From the NCBI GenBank assembly GCA_963709075.1, contig CAVPUY010000010.1:124001-188000 (forward strand): DNA of 64,000 bases. The letters run 5' to 3'. Below are positions 18,305 through 27,668 of the stretch, in pieces (the stretch's first letter is position 1; every line of letters starts with the position of its first letter). The translations under genes and the position numbers were made by a program. The DNA comes from Palsa-506 sp963709075 (GTDB taxonomy: Bacteria; Actinomycetota; Actinomycetes; Streptosporangiales; Streptosporangiaceae). The notes beneath the pieces were generated by a model, which saw nothing but the letters and a program-made list of their open reading frames with translations, was not told where the DNA came from and ran no database searches.

Positions 18305-19041
18305 CCGCTGCCATCAGGCGCGCTGTCATCCGGCGCCGCGCCGCCCGGCGGGCCGCCGCCGCCCGGCGGGCCGCCGCCGCCCGGCGGGCCGCCGCCGCCC
18401 GGCGGGCCGCCGCCGCCCGGCGGGCCGCCGCCGCCCGGCGGGCCGCCGCCGTCTGGCGCGGCGGCTGCCTCGCGGCCAGCCGCCCGCCGGGCCAGCCGCT
18501 CCTGCCCGGTCCCATCGATCCGGATGCCGCGCCCGGCCAGCAGGACGGCGAGAATGCCGCCGCAGACGATCGACGAATCGGCCACGTTGAACACCGGCCA
18601 GTGCGGCAGCTGGATCCAGTCGACGACGTAGCCGCGCAGCGGCCCGGGATACCGCAGCAGCCGGTCCACCAGGTTTCCGGTGGCGCCACCGAGCAGCAGG
18701 CCAAGCGTGACCGCCCAGGGCACGCTGCGGATCCGGCGCGACGTGCGCAGGATATAGACGATTACGCCGACCGCGATGGCGGAGAAGACCAGCGTCATTG
18801 AGGTCCCGATGCTGAACGCGGCGCCGGGATTGCGGTCGACCCGGAGGGTCAGCAGCCCGTCGAGCAGCCTGACCGGCGGCCTGGTGGACAACGTCGCGAC
18901 CACGATCACCTTCGTGACGATGTCGACGATAAGCACGAGGACGGCGACGGCGAGCAGCACCCCGACCCGGCGCGGCGGCTGGCGCGAAGCGGCCGCCGCC
19001 CCGGTCAGCGGCGTTCCTCGCGCTGCTTGCATGCCACGCAC
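18301..19041 (-). CDS. lspA: Lipoprotein signal peptidase II with a Gly/Pro repeat tail
   Basis: LspA cleaves prolipoprotein signal peptides in the membrane. Four helices are visible. The catalytic Asp motifs are RVDRNPGAAFSIG with NLVDRLLRYPGPLRGYVVDW, and PVFNVADSSIVCGG. The conserved core ends near residue 175, after which about 70 residues of tail include GGGGPP repeated about six times, encoded by an 18-bp tandem repeat. The family usually ends soon after the last helix, so the tail is an unusual cytoplasmic extension. The start (19041, or the ATG at 19032) overlaps the zinc-finger gene upstream. The stop overlaps the rluD-like gene. Confidence 0.92.
   Translation of the reverse strand: MRGMQAARGTPLTGAAAASRQPPRRVGVLLAVAVLVLIVDIVTKVIVVATLSTRPPVRLLDGLLTLRVDRNPGAAFSIGTSMTLVFSAIAVGVIVYILRTSRRIRSVPWAVTLGLLLGGATGNLVDRLLRYPGPLRGYVVDWIQLPHWPVFNVADSSIVCGGILAVLLAGRGIRIDGTGQERLARRAAGREAAAAPDGGGPPGGGGPPGGGGPPGGGGPPGGGGPPGGGGPPGGAAPDDSAPDGSG
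18341..18450. repeat. 18-bp tandem repeat in the lspA tail
   Basis: About six near-perfect copies of GCCGCCGCCGCCCGGCGG-type units encode GGGGPP on the minus strand. The period is a multiple of three, so copy-number change would keep the reading frame. The array is long enough for replication slippage. Confidence 0.9.
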
Positions 19042-19424
19042 AGGACCGCCCGCGGAAATGCCTGCAGCCGCGCCTTGCCGATCGGCTCGCCGCAGGACTC
19101 GCAGGTGCCGTAGGTGCCCTCATCGATCCTGGCCAGCGCGCGCTCGCTTTGCGCGAGCAGCTCCCGGGAACGGTGGGTGAGGGCGAGTTCCTGCTCCCGC
19201 TCGAAGGTCTTCGCGCCGGCGTCGGCCTGGTCATCGCCCGCGTCGCCGACCGCGTCGCCGAGCCGGTCGGCGATCTCTGACTCCGCCTTGTCGATCTCCG
19301 CGCGCAGTTCGGCGACCTCGGCCTTGAGCGCGTCACGCACCTTGGCCAGCTCCGCCTCGGTCCAGCGCCGTTCCCCTTGCCGCACAGGGAGTGCGGCGGC
19401 ACCCGAATGCGCAGTGGCCGCCAT
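19005..19424 (-). CDS. DksA/TraR-type C4 zinc-finger protein
   Basis: The 139-aa protein starts with ATG at 19424, preceded by AGGAGG. A predicted coiled coil (RWTEAELAKVRDALKAEVAE, LRAEIDKAESEIADRLGDAV) includes the acidic GDAGDDQADAGAKTFEREQE loop. The C4 finger is CESCGEPIGKARLQAFPRAV followed by LCVACK (C-x2-C, about 17 residues, C-x2-C). Such proteins can bind the RNA polymerase secondary channel. In actinomycetes this gene commonly sits next to lspA, as here. DksA-like function is inference. Confidence 0.85.
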   Translation of the reverse strand: MAATAHSGAAALPVRQGERRWTEAELAKVRDALKAEVAELRAEIDKAESEIADRLGDAVGDAGDDQADAGAKTFEREQELALTHRSRELLAQSERALARIDEGTYGTCESCGEPIGKARLQAFPRAVLCVACKQREERR

Positions 19425-19599
19425 TTCCCGCCTCCTCGGACCCCGCTCTTTAATGATCTTGCTATGCGGGCAGTCACCGGAGGATAAGTGGTGACCGGGG
19501 CGGACCGCAAACACGCGGGCTGCGCTGTCAGCGAAGCGCGGGCGGCCAATCCGCTATCCTGAGATCCTGCACGGCGCTGATGGGGACAGCTGCCGCTGT

Positions 19600-19910
19600 G
19601 CGCCAGGAGTGACCCGGGTCAGGCGTGATCCCGGGGCCGGCGCGCAGCGGACCAGATCACCCCGGAGCCGCCGGAAGAACGGCACCCGCCGCACGCGGGC
19701 AGGGTCCGGCGCGGCACGATGCCGGCCGGGATCGTCGCCAAGTAGAACCGGCAGCAGGAGCCCATGAGAGGGCCGCAGCAGCCGGGCCCGCAGGCCCGGG
19801 ATCTCGGCCAAGGAGGGTGGTACCGCGGGGCCGCCGCCGGCGCGCCTCGTCCCTCCGCGAACTGCCGTGCCAGCGGACCAGGTCCCGCTCGCGCGCCGAG
19901 CCGCGGGAGG
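19600..19910 (+). promoter_or_regulatory. T-box riboswitch controlling ileS
   Basis: The leader holds the T-box core AGGGTGGTACCGCG at 19814-19827 and the 3' partner CTCGTCCCT at 19846-19854. The TGGT at 19818-19821 would pair with the NCCA end of tRNA-Ile (discriminator A). ATC triplets at 19628 and 19656 are candidate isoleucine specifier codons. No U-tract follows, but CCTCC at 19852-19856 can pair with GGAGG at 19906-19910, the ileS ribosome binding site. That points to translational rather than transcriptional control, as known for actinobacterial ileS T-boxes. The rest of the 497-bp dksA-ileS gap shows no gene. Confidence 0.85.
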
Positions 19911-19921
19911 CCGCCCGAGCC

Positions 19922-22900
19922 ATGACGACCGAAGACAGCACGCGGTATTTTCCCGCGCTTCCCGCAGTCGCCGACCTGCCGGCCATCGAGCATGCGGTGC
20001 TGGCCAGATGGCAGGCCGGGAACGTCTTTCAGCGCTCGCTTGAGCAGACCGCCGACGGGCCGCTGTGGACCTTCTACGAGGGCCCGCCGACGGCGAACGG
20101 CATGCCGGGCGTGCATCACGTCGAGGCCCGGGTATTCAAGGATGCCTTTCCCCGGTTCAAGACCATGCAGGGCTTTCACGTCCCGCGCCGGGCAGGCTGG
20201 GACTGCCACGGCCTGCCGGTCGAGGTGGCGGTCGAGAAGGAACTCGGCCTGGCCAGCAAGAAGGACATCGAGGCATACGGCATTGCCGAGTTCAACGAGC
20301 GGTGCCGCGAATCGGTCCTGCGGCATGTCGACGCGTTCGAGGCGATGACCGAGCGGATGGGCTACTGGGTGGATACCTCCCACGCCTACCGGACGATGGA
20401 TGCCTCCTACATCGAGTCGGTCTGGTGGTCGCTCAAGATCATTTTCGACAAGGGACTGCTGGTCAGGGACTTCCGGATCAGCCCGTACTGCCCCAGGTGC
20501 GGGACCCCGCTTTCTGACCATGAGCTCGGCCAGCCGGATGTGTACCAGCTCGTCACCGACCCGTCAGTGACGGTCCGGTTCCCGCTGCTGACCCTGCCGG
20601 ACAGGTGCCAGCCCGCAGCTCCAGGGCGCGGACCTGCTGGTCTGGACGACCACGCCGTGGACGCTGGTCTCCAACACCGCCGTCGCCGTGCACCCGGATG
20701 AGACGTACGTGGTCGCCAGGAAGTCCGCTGACAGTGACCGCGTGGTGGTCGCGGAGGCGCTGGCCCGCCGCGTGCTCGGAGATGGCTGGCACATCGCCGC
20801 CCGGGTCAGCGGAGCGGAGCTTGCCGGATCGACCTACCAGCCTCCGTTCAGCCTCGTCGAGATCCCGGACGCGCACCGGGTGGTGACCGGAACCTTCGTC
20901 ACCACCGAGGACGGAACCGGGCTCGTGCACCTCGCCCCGGCCTTCGGCGCGGACGACATGGAGACGGGCCGGCTGCACGGGCTGCCCGTTGTCAACCCGG
21001 TCCGGCCGGACGGCAGGTTCGACGACAGCGTGCCGCTGGTCGGCGGGATGTTCTTCAAGGACGCCGACGCGCCGCTGGCCGCCGATCTCGCCGACCGCGG
21101 CCTGCTGTTCCGGTCCGAGCCACATGAGCACAGCTACCCGCACTGCTGGCGGTGCAGCACTCCGCTGCTCTACTACGCGCAGCCGTCCTGGTATATCCGC
21201 ACTACGGCCATCAAGGATCAGCTGCTGGCGGAGAACGAGAAGACAAACTGGCAGCCGCCGACCATCAAGCATGGCCGTTACGGGGAATGGCTGCGCAATA
21301 ACGTCGACTGGGCGATGTCGCGCACCAGGTACTGGGGCACCCCGCTGCCGCTGTGGCTGTGCGACGACGAGCACGTAACCTGCGCCGGATCGCTGGCGGA
21401 GCTGTCCGCGCTGGCCGGCCGGGATCTTGCCGGGCTCGACCCGCACCGGCCGTTCGTGGACGACGTGGTGATCGCCTGCCCGAAATGCGGCGGCGAGGCG
21501 CGCCGGGTGCCGGAGGTCATCGATACCTGGTATGACTCGGGGTCAATGCCGTTTGCCCAGCTCGGCGCCCCGCTGCGGAACGAGGCTGAGTTCGGGGCTG
21601 CCTACCCGGCCCAGTTCATCTGCGAGGCGATCGACCAGACAAGGGGCTGGTTCTACTCGCTGATGGCGGTCGGCACGCTGGTCTTCGGCCGGTCCGCCTA
21701 CCAGAACGTGCTGTGCCTCGGCCTGCTCGCCGACGATCGCGGCCGCAAGATGAGCAAGCACCTCGGCAACGTCCTCGAGCCCATCCCGCTGATGGATGCC
21801 CACGGGGCCGACGCCCTGCGCTGGTTCTTCCTGGCCAGCGGATCGCCGTGGGCGCACGCGCAAGATCGGGCCGGGGGTGCTCGACGGAGATCGTCCGCAA
21901 GGTCCTGCTGACCTACTGGAACACCACATCGTTCCTCGTGCTGTACGCGAATGCCGCCGCCGCACAGGGGAATGCCTGGCATCCGAAACGGGAACTCGAT
22001 GCGCCGGTCTTCGCCGACCGCCCGGTGCTCGACCGGTGGGTGCTCGGCGAGCTGCACGCGCTGGTCCGCGACGTCACGGCAGACATGGAGGCGTTCGACT
22101 CCGCGGCTGCGGGGCGCCGGATCGCGGCGTTCATCGACGACGTGTCCAACTGGTACGTGCGCCGGTCCAGGCGCCGCTTCTGGGAGGGACCGGGCACTCC
22201 CGGCGGGTCGGCGGCCTTCGCCACGCTGTACGAGTGCGTGGAAACGCTGACCCGGCTGATGGCGCCGTTTGTCCCGTTCCTGACCGACTACGTGTGGGAC
22301 GTGCTGCGCCCGGCCGGCGCCCCGGACTCGGTGCACCTGGCCGCGTGGCCCGCCGCCGATCCGGGCGCATCGACGACCACCTGTCCGCGCAGATGGCGCT
22401 GGCCCGGCGGCTGGTCGAGCTGGGCCGCTCGGCCCGCGCATCGGCCGTGCTGCGGCTGCGCCAGCCGCTGGCGCGGGCGCTGGTCAGCGCGGCCGGCTTC
22501 GGCAGCCTGCCTGCCGAGCTGCGCGCCCAGATCGCCGACGAGCTCAACGTCCGTGCGCTGGACACGCTGGCCAGCGTCGGCGAGGAACTGGTGGACATCA
22601 CGGTCAAGCCGAACTTCCGCTCGCTCGGCCGGCGGTTCGGCCGACGCGACCCCGGCCGTGGCCGCCGCGATCGAGGCCGCCGACGCCGCCGGGCTGGCCG
22701 CCATGCTCCGCTCGGCCGGGTCGGCGCCGGTCCTGGCCGGCGGCGAGCAGGTGAACGCTGGAGCCGGACGACGTCATCGTCACCCAGACACCCAGGTCCG
22801 GCTGGGCCGTTGCCGTCGGCGAAGGCGGCGAGACGGTGGCGCTGGAGGTCACCATCACGCCCGAGCTTCGCCGCGAGGGACTGGCCCGCGAGGTCAGTGC

Positions 22901-23181
22901 GCCTGGTGCAGGACGCCCGCAAGAGCGATGGCCTGGACGTCAGCGACCGGATCTCGCTGCAGTGGAGCGCCGCGGACCCGGAACTCGCCGCGGCGCTTAC
23001 CGAGCACGCGCCGATGATCAGCAGCGAGGTACTGGCTGACCGTTACGGCGAGCGTCCGGCCGGCGGGCCTGACCCGGCCGCTCGCGAGCACTCCGATACA
23101 GCGCTGGGCCTGGCCATCTGGCTCGGCCGCATGTCCGCTGTCCGCGGCCACCCGGTCGTCCCGCGTGCTCCGGCCGGGTAG
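19922..23181 (+). CDS. ileS: Isoleucyl-tRNA synthetase, at least six frame breaks
   Basis: This class I synthetase charges tRNA-Ile. The N-terminus has TFYEGPPTANGMPGVHHVEA (HIGH-type motif) and GWDCHGLPVEVAVEKELG. The editing domain follows (LLVWTTTPWTLVSNTAVAVH, GTFVTTEDGTGLVHLAPAFG, TPLLYYAQPSWYIRTTAIKD). The KMSKS-type motif is GRKMSKHLGNVLEPI. The anticodon-binding region has VSNWYVRRSRRRFWEG and LTRLMAPFVPFLTDYVWD. The C-terminus ends VRGHPVVPRAPAG. Breaks lie near 20600, 21860, 22370, 22635, 22760 and 22900, and each continues in another frame without loss of content. The restored length is about 1085 aa. GGGAGG lies 11 bases upstream of the ATG. Confidence 0.93.
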
Positions 23182-23312
23182 CGAGCTAGGCGGGCCGGTG
23201 AGGCGTCCTGCCCGGGCTGCTCGCCCCGCCGCGCGGCGGCCGCTCCCGGTGGACAGCGTCAGCGGTTCGGTTCTTGCCCGTCCCGCGTACGAAACCTGGA
23301 CCGCTGGCGGGC

Positions 23313-24912
23313 TTATGCGCTAGGCCCGGCGGGAGTCTTGTCGGGCTGGCAGGCCTTGCAGGGCACGCAGTCGGCGGCCTCGGCGGCTTCCCTCGTCATG
23401 CGCTCGAGATCTTCGTCGCTCAGGAACCGGATGAGGATGCAGTCATCGCGGTGGTACCTGGTGATCCCCGGAACCACGGTGACCTCAGGCTCGCCCCGGC
23501 CGGGCTGGCAGCGCCGGCTGGCGCCGGGTCGTCGGCCGGCTCCGCGCTGGCCCTGGCGGTTTCCTTTCCGCCCGGACCTGGCCCGGCCCGTCCGGCCGGC
23601 CCGGACGGCGTACGGCCGGCAGGCCCGCAGCGCCCGCGGTCTCTGCTTTTTCGTCAGGCGCAGAAGGCACGGCTGGCGCGTCTGACCCGGTTGCCGCGGG
23701 GGGCGGGGCCGCCCGGGCCGGAGGTGTCGACGGCACGGGAGGCGGCACGGCGCCCGCGGGCGAGGCAGACGGCGCAGGCGGAGCTGACGGTGAGCTGGTG
23801 CTGACAGGCCTGGAGTTACGGATGGCGCCGGTGTGGTCGCGGCGCCGGGGCGCTGGACCGGCGAAGCGGGCGGGGCCGGCGGCGTCGACGCGGCCGGGCG
23901 CGCGGGCGGGCGGACTCTGCTGACCCGGCCGGCGCCGGGCGGGCGGACTCCGCTGACCCGGCCGGCGCCGGGCGGGCGGACTCCGCTGACGCGGCCGGTG
24001 CCGCGCGGCGACGAAGGCGCGGACGCCGCACCCGGGCGCTGGACCGGCGAAGCGGGCGGGCGTCCGGCGGCGTCGACCCGGCCGGCGCCGGGCGGGCGGA
24101 CTCCGCTGACCCGGCCGGCGCCGCCGGCCGGGCAGTCGATGGCGGGGCGACTGGCGCTGCCCGCGCGATCAGACCGGATCCTGCCGACGCTGATGCTGCC
24201 GGGGCTGGCGTCTCAGGGCCGCTTCCGGCGGACCGCGGCTGGGCCTGCCCTCCGGGGGCTGTCTTGTCCCTGTCAGTTGCGGTGCCCTGGGCTGCCGTCC
24301 CGGCCTTGGCTGACGCCGTCTGCGCCGGGGCGGCGTCCTCGACCGGCGCCAGCGCCTTGTCCCCGGCTGTTCCCTGGCCGGCCGGCAACTGCCTTGTCCA
24401 AGCGCAGCCGCGGCGGCCGCGGCGGAGACCTTATCGGCCGGCTGAGTCTCCTGCTGACGCCTGGTCCGGGGCCAGGACCTTGTCCCCGGCCGGAACCTGG
24501 TCCGGGGACGGACGCCTTATCCCCGGCGGCTACTCCCTCTGGGGCTGGCGCCTTGGCCGGGGCTGGCGCCTTGTCGGGGGTCGGCGCCTTGGCCGGGGCG
24601 GAGACCCGATCCCGGGCCGGAGACCTTGTCCCGGGCTGGCGGCTGGGCTGCCGCCGGCGCCTTACCTGCTGCTGCCGCCTTGGGCGCCGGTGCAACTTGC
24701 TGCGCGGCTGCGGCGGCGGATGCGCTGGCAGCTGCGGGTTTGCCGAATATCTCCTCGCGCCAGATCACGACCCCGATGACCAGCAGCACGGCCGCCAGGG
24801 CGCTGACGCCGATAGCCAGGTAGACAAGCAGCAGGCTGCTAGTGAATATCCCGCCGACGAGCAGCCCGATCGCCACCACGACCACCGCGAGGACTACGCC
24901 GAAGCGGATCAC
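23313..24912 (-). CDS. Membrane-anchored protein with repeat linker and C-terminal Cys motif, several frame breaks
   Basis: I do not recognise a named family. A GTG at 24912 starts two helices (VVLAVVVVAIGLLVGGIF; LLLVYLAIGVSALAAVLLVI), then IWREEIFGKP and about 350 residues rich in Ala, Pro and Gly. These include 11-residue repeats around AESARPAPAGS (DNA period 33). The last 60 residues are ordered and in another frame: EVTVVPGITRYHRDDCILIR, FLSDEDLERMTREAAEAADC and VPCKACQPDKTPAGPSA, a His-Cys-Cys-Cys-Cys pattern that looks metal-binding. Breaks near 24550, 24350 and 23700 are needed to join the parts, so the linker is poorly defined. It follows divIVA by 39 bp and converges on ileS. A polar-growth role is inference. 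Confidence 0.6.
23911..24130. repeat. 33-bp repeats in the Ala/Pro linker
   Basis: The unit containing CTGACCCGGCCGGCGCCGGG and CGGGCGGACTC occurs in tandem at about 23911-24000 and again at 24075-24125. It encodes AESARPAPAGS-like 11-residue units on the minus strand. A second, larger duplication brings back GCGCTGGACCGGCGAAGCGG at about 23850 and 24037. Confidence 0.8.
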
Positions 24913-24951
24913 GGGCGGGCTCCATCGGCAAAGCTGGCCTTATCCGTCCGA

Positions 24952-25800
24952 TCAGCGGCGATCGTGCTGTGCGGACTCGGACGGGTGGAATCCGCCAGTG
25001 TGCGGCACCGGCTCAGGCTGCGGGGTGTACGGGCTCGCCACCGCCGGCTGGCCGTTGCGGGCTTCCATCCGTCCCATGCCCGCGGGAACCGCCGGCTGCG
25101 GCCCGGTAGCCATGGCGGGGAAGACGCCGCTGTCGGTGGCGCCTGCCTCGAGGTCACGAAGCTGCCCTTCCAGGTACGCCTTGAGCCTGCTGCGGTACTC
25201 CCGCTCGAACGCACGCAGGTCGTCGACGCGCCGCTCGAGTTCCTCGCGCGACTGCACGAGCGACCCCATGGCCTGGCGGTGCCGCTCCTGGGCGTCGCGC
25301 TCCAGGCTCTCCGCACGGGCCCTGGCGTCGCTGGTGATCTGCTCGGACTGCCGCCTGGCCTTGGTCAGGATCTCGTCCGCCTCGCGCCTGGCCCGGCCAA
25401 GGGTCTCGTCGGCCTCGCGCCTGGCGTCAGCGATCGCCTGGTCGGCGGTCTGCTGCGCGAGCGCAAGCACGCGGGCAGCCGTGTCCATGTTGTCCTCGAC
25501 CGGCTTCATGCCCATCATCACGGCCTCTTGCGGCCGGCGCTCGGGCTCGATCCGCGGCGGCTCCGGCGTGTGCAGCTCGGGCGGCGGGTCGGCGTGGGGA
25601 GCGTTGAGAGCCACCGGCGCCTTGCCGCCGCGCAGCACCTCCGCCAGCTTGCCCCGGAGCTCCTCGTTCTCCTGGATCAGCCGGTCGAGCTCCGCTTCTA
25701 CCTCATCGAGGAAGGCGTCGACCTCTTCCTCGTCATAGCCGGGCCTGAGCCTCGTCGTGCTGAACTGCTTGTTCCGCACATCCGCGGGCGTCAGTGGCAT
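24952..25800 (-). CDS. divIVA: DivIVA / Wag31 polar growth protein
   Basis: The 282-aa protein has the DivIVA N-terminal membrane-binding domain, MPLTPADVRNKQFSTTRLRP then GYDEEEVDAFLDEVEAELDR, a Pro-rich linker, and a long coiled coil (about residues 105-230; ADQAIADARREADETLGRAR). The tail has PAVPAGMGRMEARNGQ and GGFHPSESAQHDRR. In actinobacteria it assembles at curved poles and directs apical wall synthesis. It is 49 bp downstream of yggT and 39 bp upstream of the Cys-motif protein gene. Confidence 0.95.
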   Translation of the reverse strand: MPLTPADVRNKQFSTTRLRPGYDEEEVDAFLDEVEAELDRLIQENEELRGKLAEVLRGGKAPVALNAPHADPPPELHTPEPPRIEPERRPQEAVMMGMKPVEDNMDTAARVLALAQQTADQAIADARREADETLGRARREADEILTKARRQSEQITSDARARAESLERDAQERHRQAMGSLVQSREELERRVDDLRAFEREYRSRLKAYLEGQLRDLEAGATDSGVFPAMATGPQPAVPAGMGRMEARNGQPAVASPYTPQPEPVPHTGGFHPSESAQHDRR

Positions 25801-25849
25801 GTCGTCTCCTTGGCGCGCTTGGACTTGGTCCCCTGTGGACGCTACCTGA

Positions 25850-26135
25850 TCAGATCAGCTGCACGGCCTGGATCAAGACGAAAACCACCAGGAACAGCAC
25901 CATGAAGCTGAGGTCCAAGGCCACATTACCGAGCCGGAGCGACGGAATGCAGCGCCTTAGCAATCTCAGTGGCGGATCGGTCGGCGTGAAGACATGCCTC
26001 GCCATGACCAGGACGATGCCCGTCGGCTGCCAGCGACGGCGAGAAAGTCTGTATCCAGCTGATGATCAGCCGCCCGATGAGCAGGAGCAGGTAGATCCAG
26101 AGTGCGTAGTACAAGATGATCTTTACGAGCGCCAC
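25850..26135 (-). CDS. YggT-family membrane protein, one frame break
   Basis: The first helix is ALVKIILYYALWIYLLLLIG, then RLIISWIQTFSPS. A break near 26045 shifts to RRWQPTGIVLVMARHVFTPT, DPPLRLLRRCIPSLRLGNVA and the second helix LDLSFMVLFLVVFVLIQAVQ, ending LI at 25850. The restored 95 aa matches the family (DPPLRLLRR is its hallmark loop). YggT proteins sit beside sepF and divIVA in Gram-positive bacteria and are linked to division or osmotic adaptation. Precise function is unknown. Confidence 0.85.
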
Positions 26136-26212
26136 ATCCCTGCCCTGCCCGCACGGCGGATGCCGGATTGGTTACCGCTGTCGTCGTACTGCGTAGTTTG
26201 TCGTTGTCTATG

Positions 26213-26746
26213 CTAGCTCTGGTTGAAAAATCCTCTCTCCACGATACGGGCCTTATCCTCGGCTGCTACCTCTACGTTCGCCGGGGACAGCAGGAACACC
26301 TTGTTGGTCACCCGCTCGATGGACCCGCGCAGGCCGAAGATCAGGCCTGCCGCGAAGTCGACGAGGCGCTTCGCGTCGCTGTCGACCATCTCGGTCAGGT
26401 TCATGATCACCGGAGTGCCCTCGCGGAAATGCTCCCCGATCGTACGGGCCTCATTGTACGTACGCGGATGCAAGGTGGTAATCCGGGCGAGATCAGTGGT
26501 CTGCGACGCTGTGGCCTGCGTCGCGGTCCCTCCGTGCCGCTCGTGGGCGAGATGGCCGTTCTCGGGGCTGAGGTCACCTGGCCAACATGGACCTCCTGCC
26601 GGTCCCCCGGGTCCAGCCAGATCATCCTCTTCGCCGTACTCGTCGTACTCGTCAGAGCCGTAATCATCGGAGTAGTGGTCGTCGTAGCGGTGATCGTCCT
26701 CTACTAGGCCGAGATAGACCGCCATCTTGCGCATCGCGCTGGCCAT
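26213..26746 (-). CDS. sepF: Cell division protein SepF
   Basis: The 177-aa protein begins with the membrane-binding helix MASAMRKMAVYLGLVED, then an acidic linker rich in Asp/Tyr (YDDHYSDDYGSDEYDEYGEE). The SepF core is LARITTLHPRTYNEARTIGE, HFREGTPVIMNLTEMVDSDA, KRLVDFAAGLIFGLRGSIER and VTNKVFLLSPANVEVAAEDK. SepF anchors FtsZ filaments to the membrane, and actinobacteria lack FtsA and ZipA. The ATG at 26746 follows GGAGGACTGCAGG. It lies between yggS and yggT. Confidence 0.95.
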   Translation of the reverse strand: MASAMRKMAVYLGLVEDDHRYDDHYSDDYGSDEYDEYGEEDDLAGPGGPAGGPCWPGDLSPENGHLAHERHGGTATQATASQTTDLARITTLHPRTYNEARTIGEHFREGTPVIMNLTEMVDSDAKRLVDFAAGLIFGLRGSIERVTNKVFLLSPANVEVAAEDKARIVERGFFNQS

Positions 26747-26805
26747 CCTGCAGTCCTCCGTCGCGCTATGGTGCGGCCCGCTCGCGGCGTGCCACGCGAC
26801 GGACA

Positions 26806-27553
26806 TTACCTGACGAACGCCTGCCGGCCGCCGAGCAACGCCGTACCGACACGCACGTGTGTTGCGCCCGCCGCGATCGCCTGCTCCAGATCGCCGCTCA
26901 TTCCGGCGGAAATCATCACCGCTGCCGGGTGCGCCGAGCGGACCTGCGCGGCCAGCTCGCCGAGCTTCGCGAACGCGGCATCCGGCGGCACGCCGAGCGG
27001 CGCCACGGCCATCACGCCGCCGAGAACCAGCCCGTCCTGCTCCGCGATCGCGTCGGCGACCGTGCAGCACCTGTCCGCGGGCGGCGCCGCCCCTGGCCGG
27101 GATCGCCATCCAGGCTGGCCTGGACGAGGCAGGTGACCGTGCGCCCGGCCGCCACGGCCCGCGAGCCGAGCGCGCCGACCAGCCGCAGCCGGTCGACCGA
27201 ATGGATCACGTCAGCGTAGGAGATCACGCTGGCAGCCTTGTTGACCTGGAGCTGGCCGACGAAATGCCAGGTGAGCCGCAGTCCGAGCGCGGCGCACTCG
27301 GCCGCCTTGGCGGCTGCCTCCTGCGCCCGGTTCTCCCCGACGTCGGTCACGCCAAGCTCGCTGAGCAGCCCGATGTCCGAGGCCGGCCGGGTCTTGGTGA
27401 TGGCGATCAGGGTGACATTCCGGCGCTGCGGCCCGCCGACTGGCACGCCGCGGCGATCCTGGCCCGGACCGCGGCCAGGCCGTCAGCTATCTCATCGCGG
27501 CGAATCCCGCTCTCCTCGCGGCGGTTCCCGTCCGCCGGGCCTGGCTGAGTCAC
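26806..27553 (-). CDS. PLP homeostasis protein YggS/PROSC, two frame breaks
   Basis: The start is a GTG at 27553 (VTQPGPADGNRREESGIRRD, then EIADGLAAVRARIAAACQSA). A break near 27430 leads to NVTLIAITKTRPASDIGLLS, where the PLP lysine is in ITKTRP. LGVTDVGENRAQEAAAKAAE and WHFVGQLQVNKAASVISYAD follow. A second break near 27070 gives MISAGMSGDLEQAIAAGATH and VRVGTALLGGR, the phosphate-binding C-terminus. The restored length is about 248 aa, normal for the family. Located between pgeF and sepF as usual. The tandem repeat at 27552-27668 touches its start. Confidence 0.88.
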
Positions 27554-27668
27554 CGGCTCATCATGACGCTAGCCCCGTCAGCCCGGCGAGCCCGGCCGGT
27601 CATGACGCCGCCCGCATCGCGCCCGCGAGACCGGCCGGTCATGGCGCTAGCCAGACCAGCCCTGCGAA
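27552..27668. repeat. 39-bp minisatellite between pgeF and yggS
   Basis: Three imperfect units begin at 27552, 27591 and 27630, each with CCGG(C/T)..TCATGRCGC near the start. The first unit covers the yggS start codon, and the third covers the pgeF stop and last codons. The whole intergenic gap (27554-27638) is made of this repeat. Confidence 0.7.

Noticed and set aside
18341..18450. The repeat arrays as CRISPR
   Set aside because: Units are directly adjacent with no unique spacers, GC-only, mostly in frame inside genes, and no cas genes are near.
19922..23181. ileS as a decaying pseudogene
   Set aside because: All catalytic, editing and anticodon-binding segments remain, and the gene keeps a complete T-box leader. 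Sequence error explains the breaks better.
23182..23312. A GC-rich inverted repeat after ileS as a terminator
   Set aside because: CCGCCGCGCGGCGG is self-complementary, but its loop would be too small for a real hairpin and I saw no better stem in the gap.
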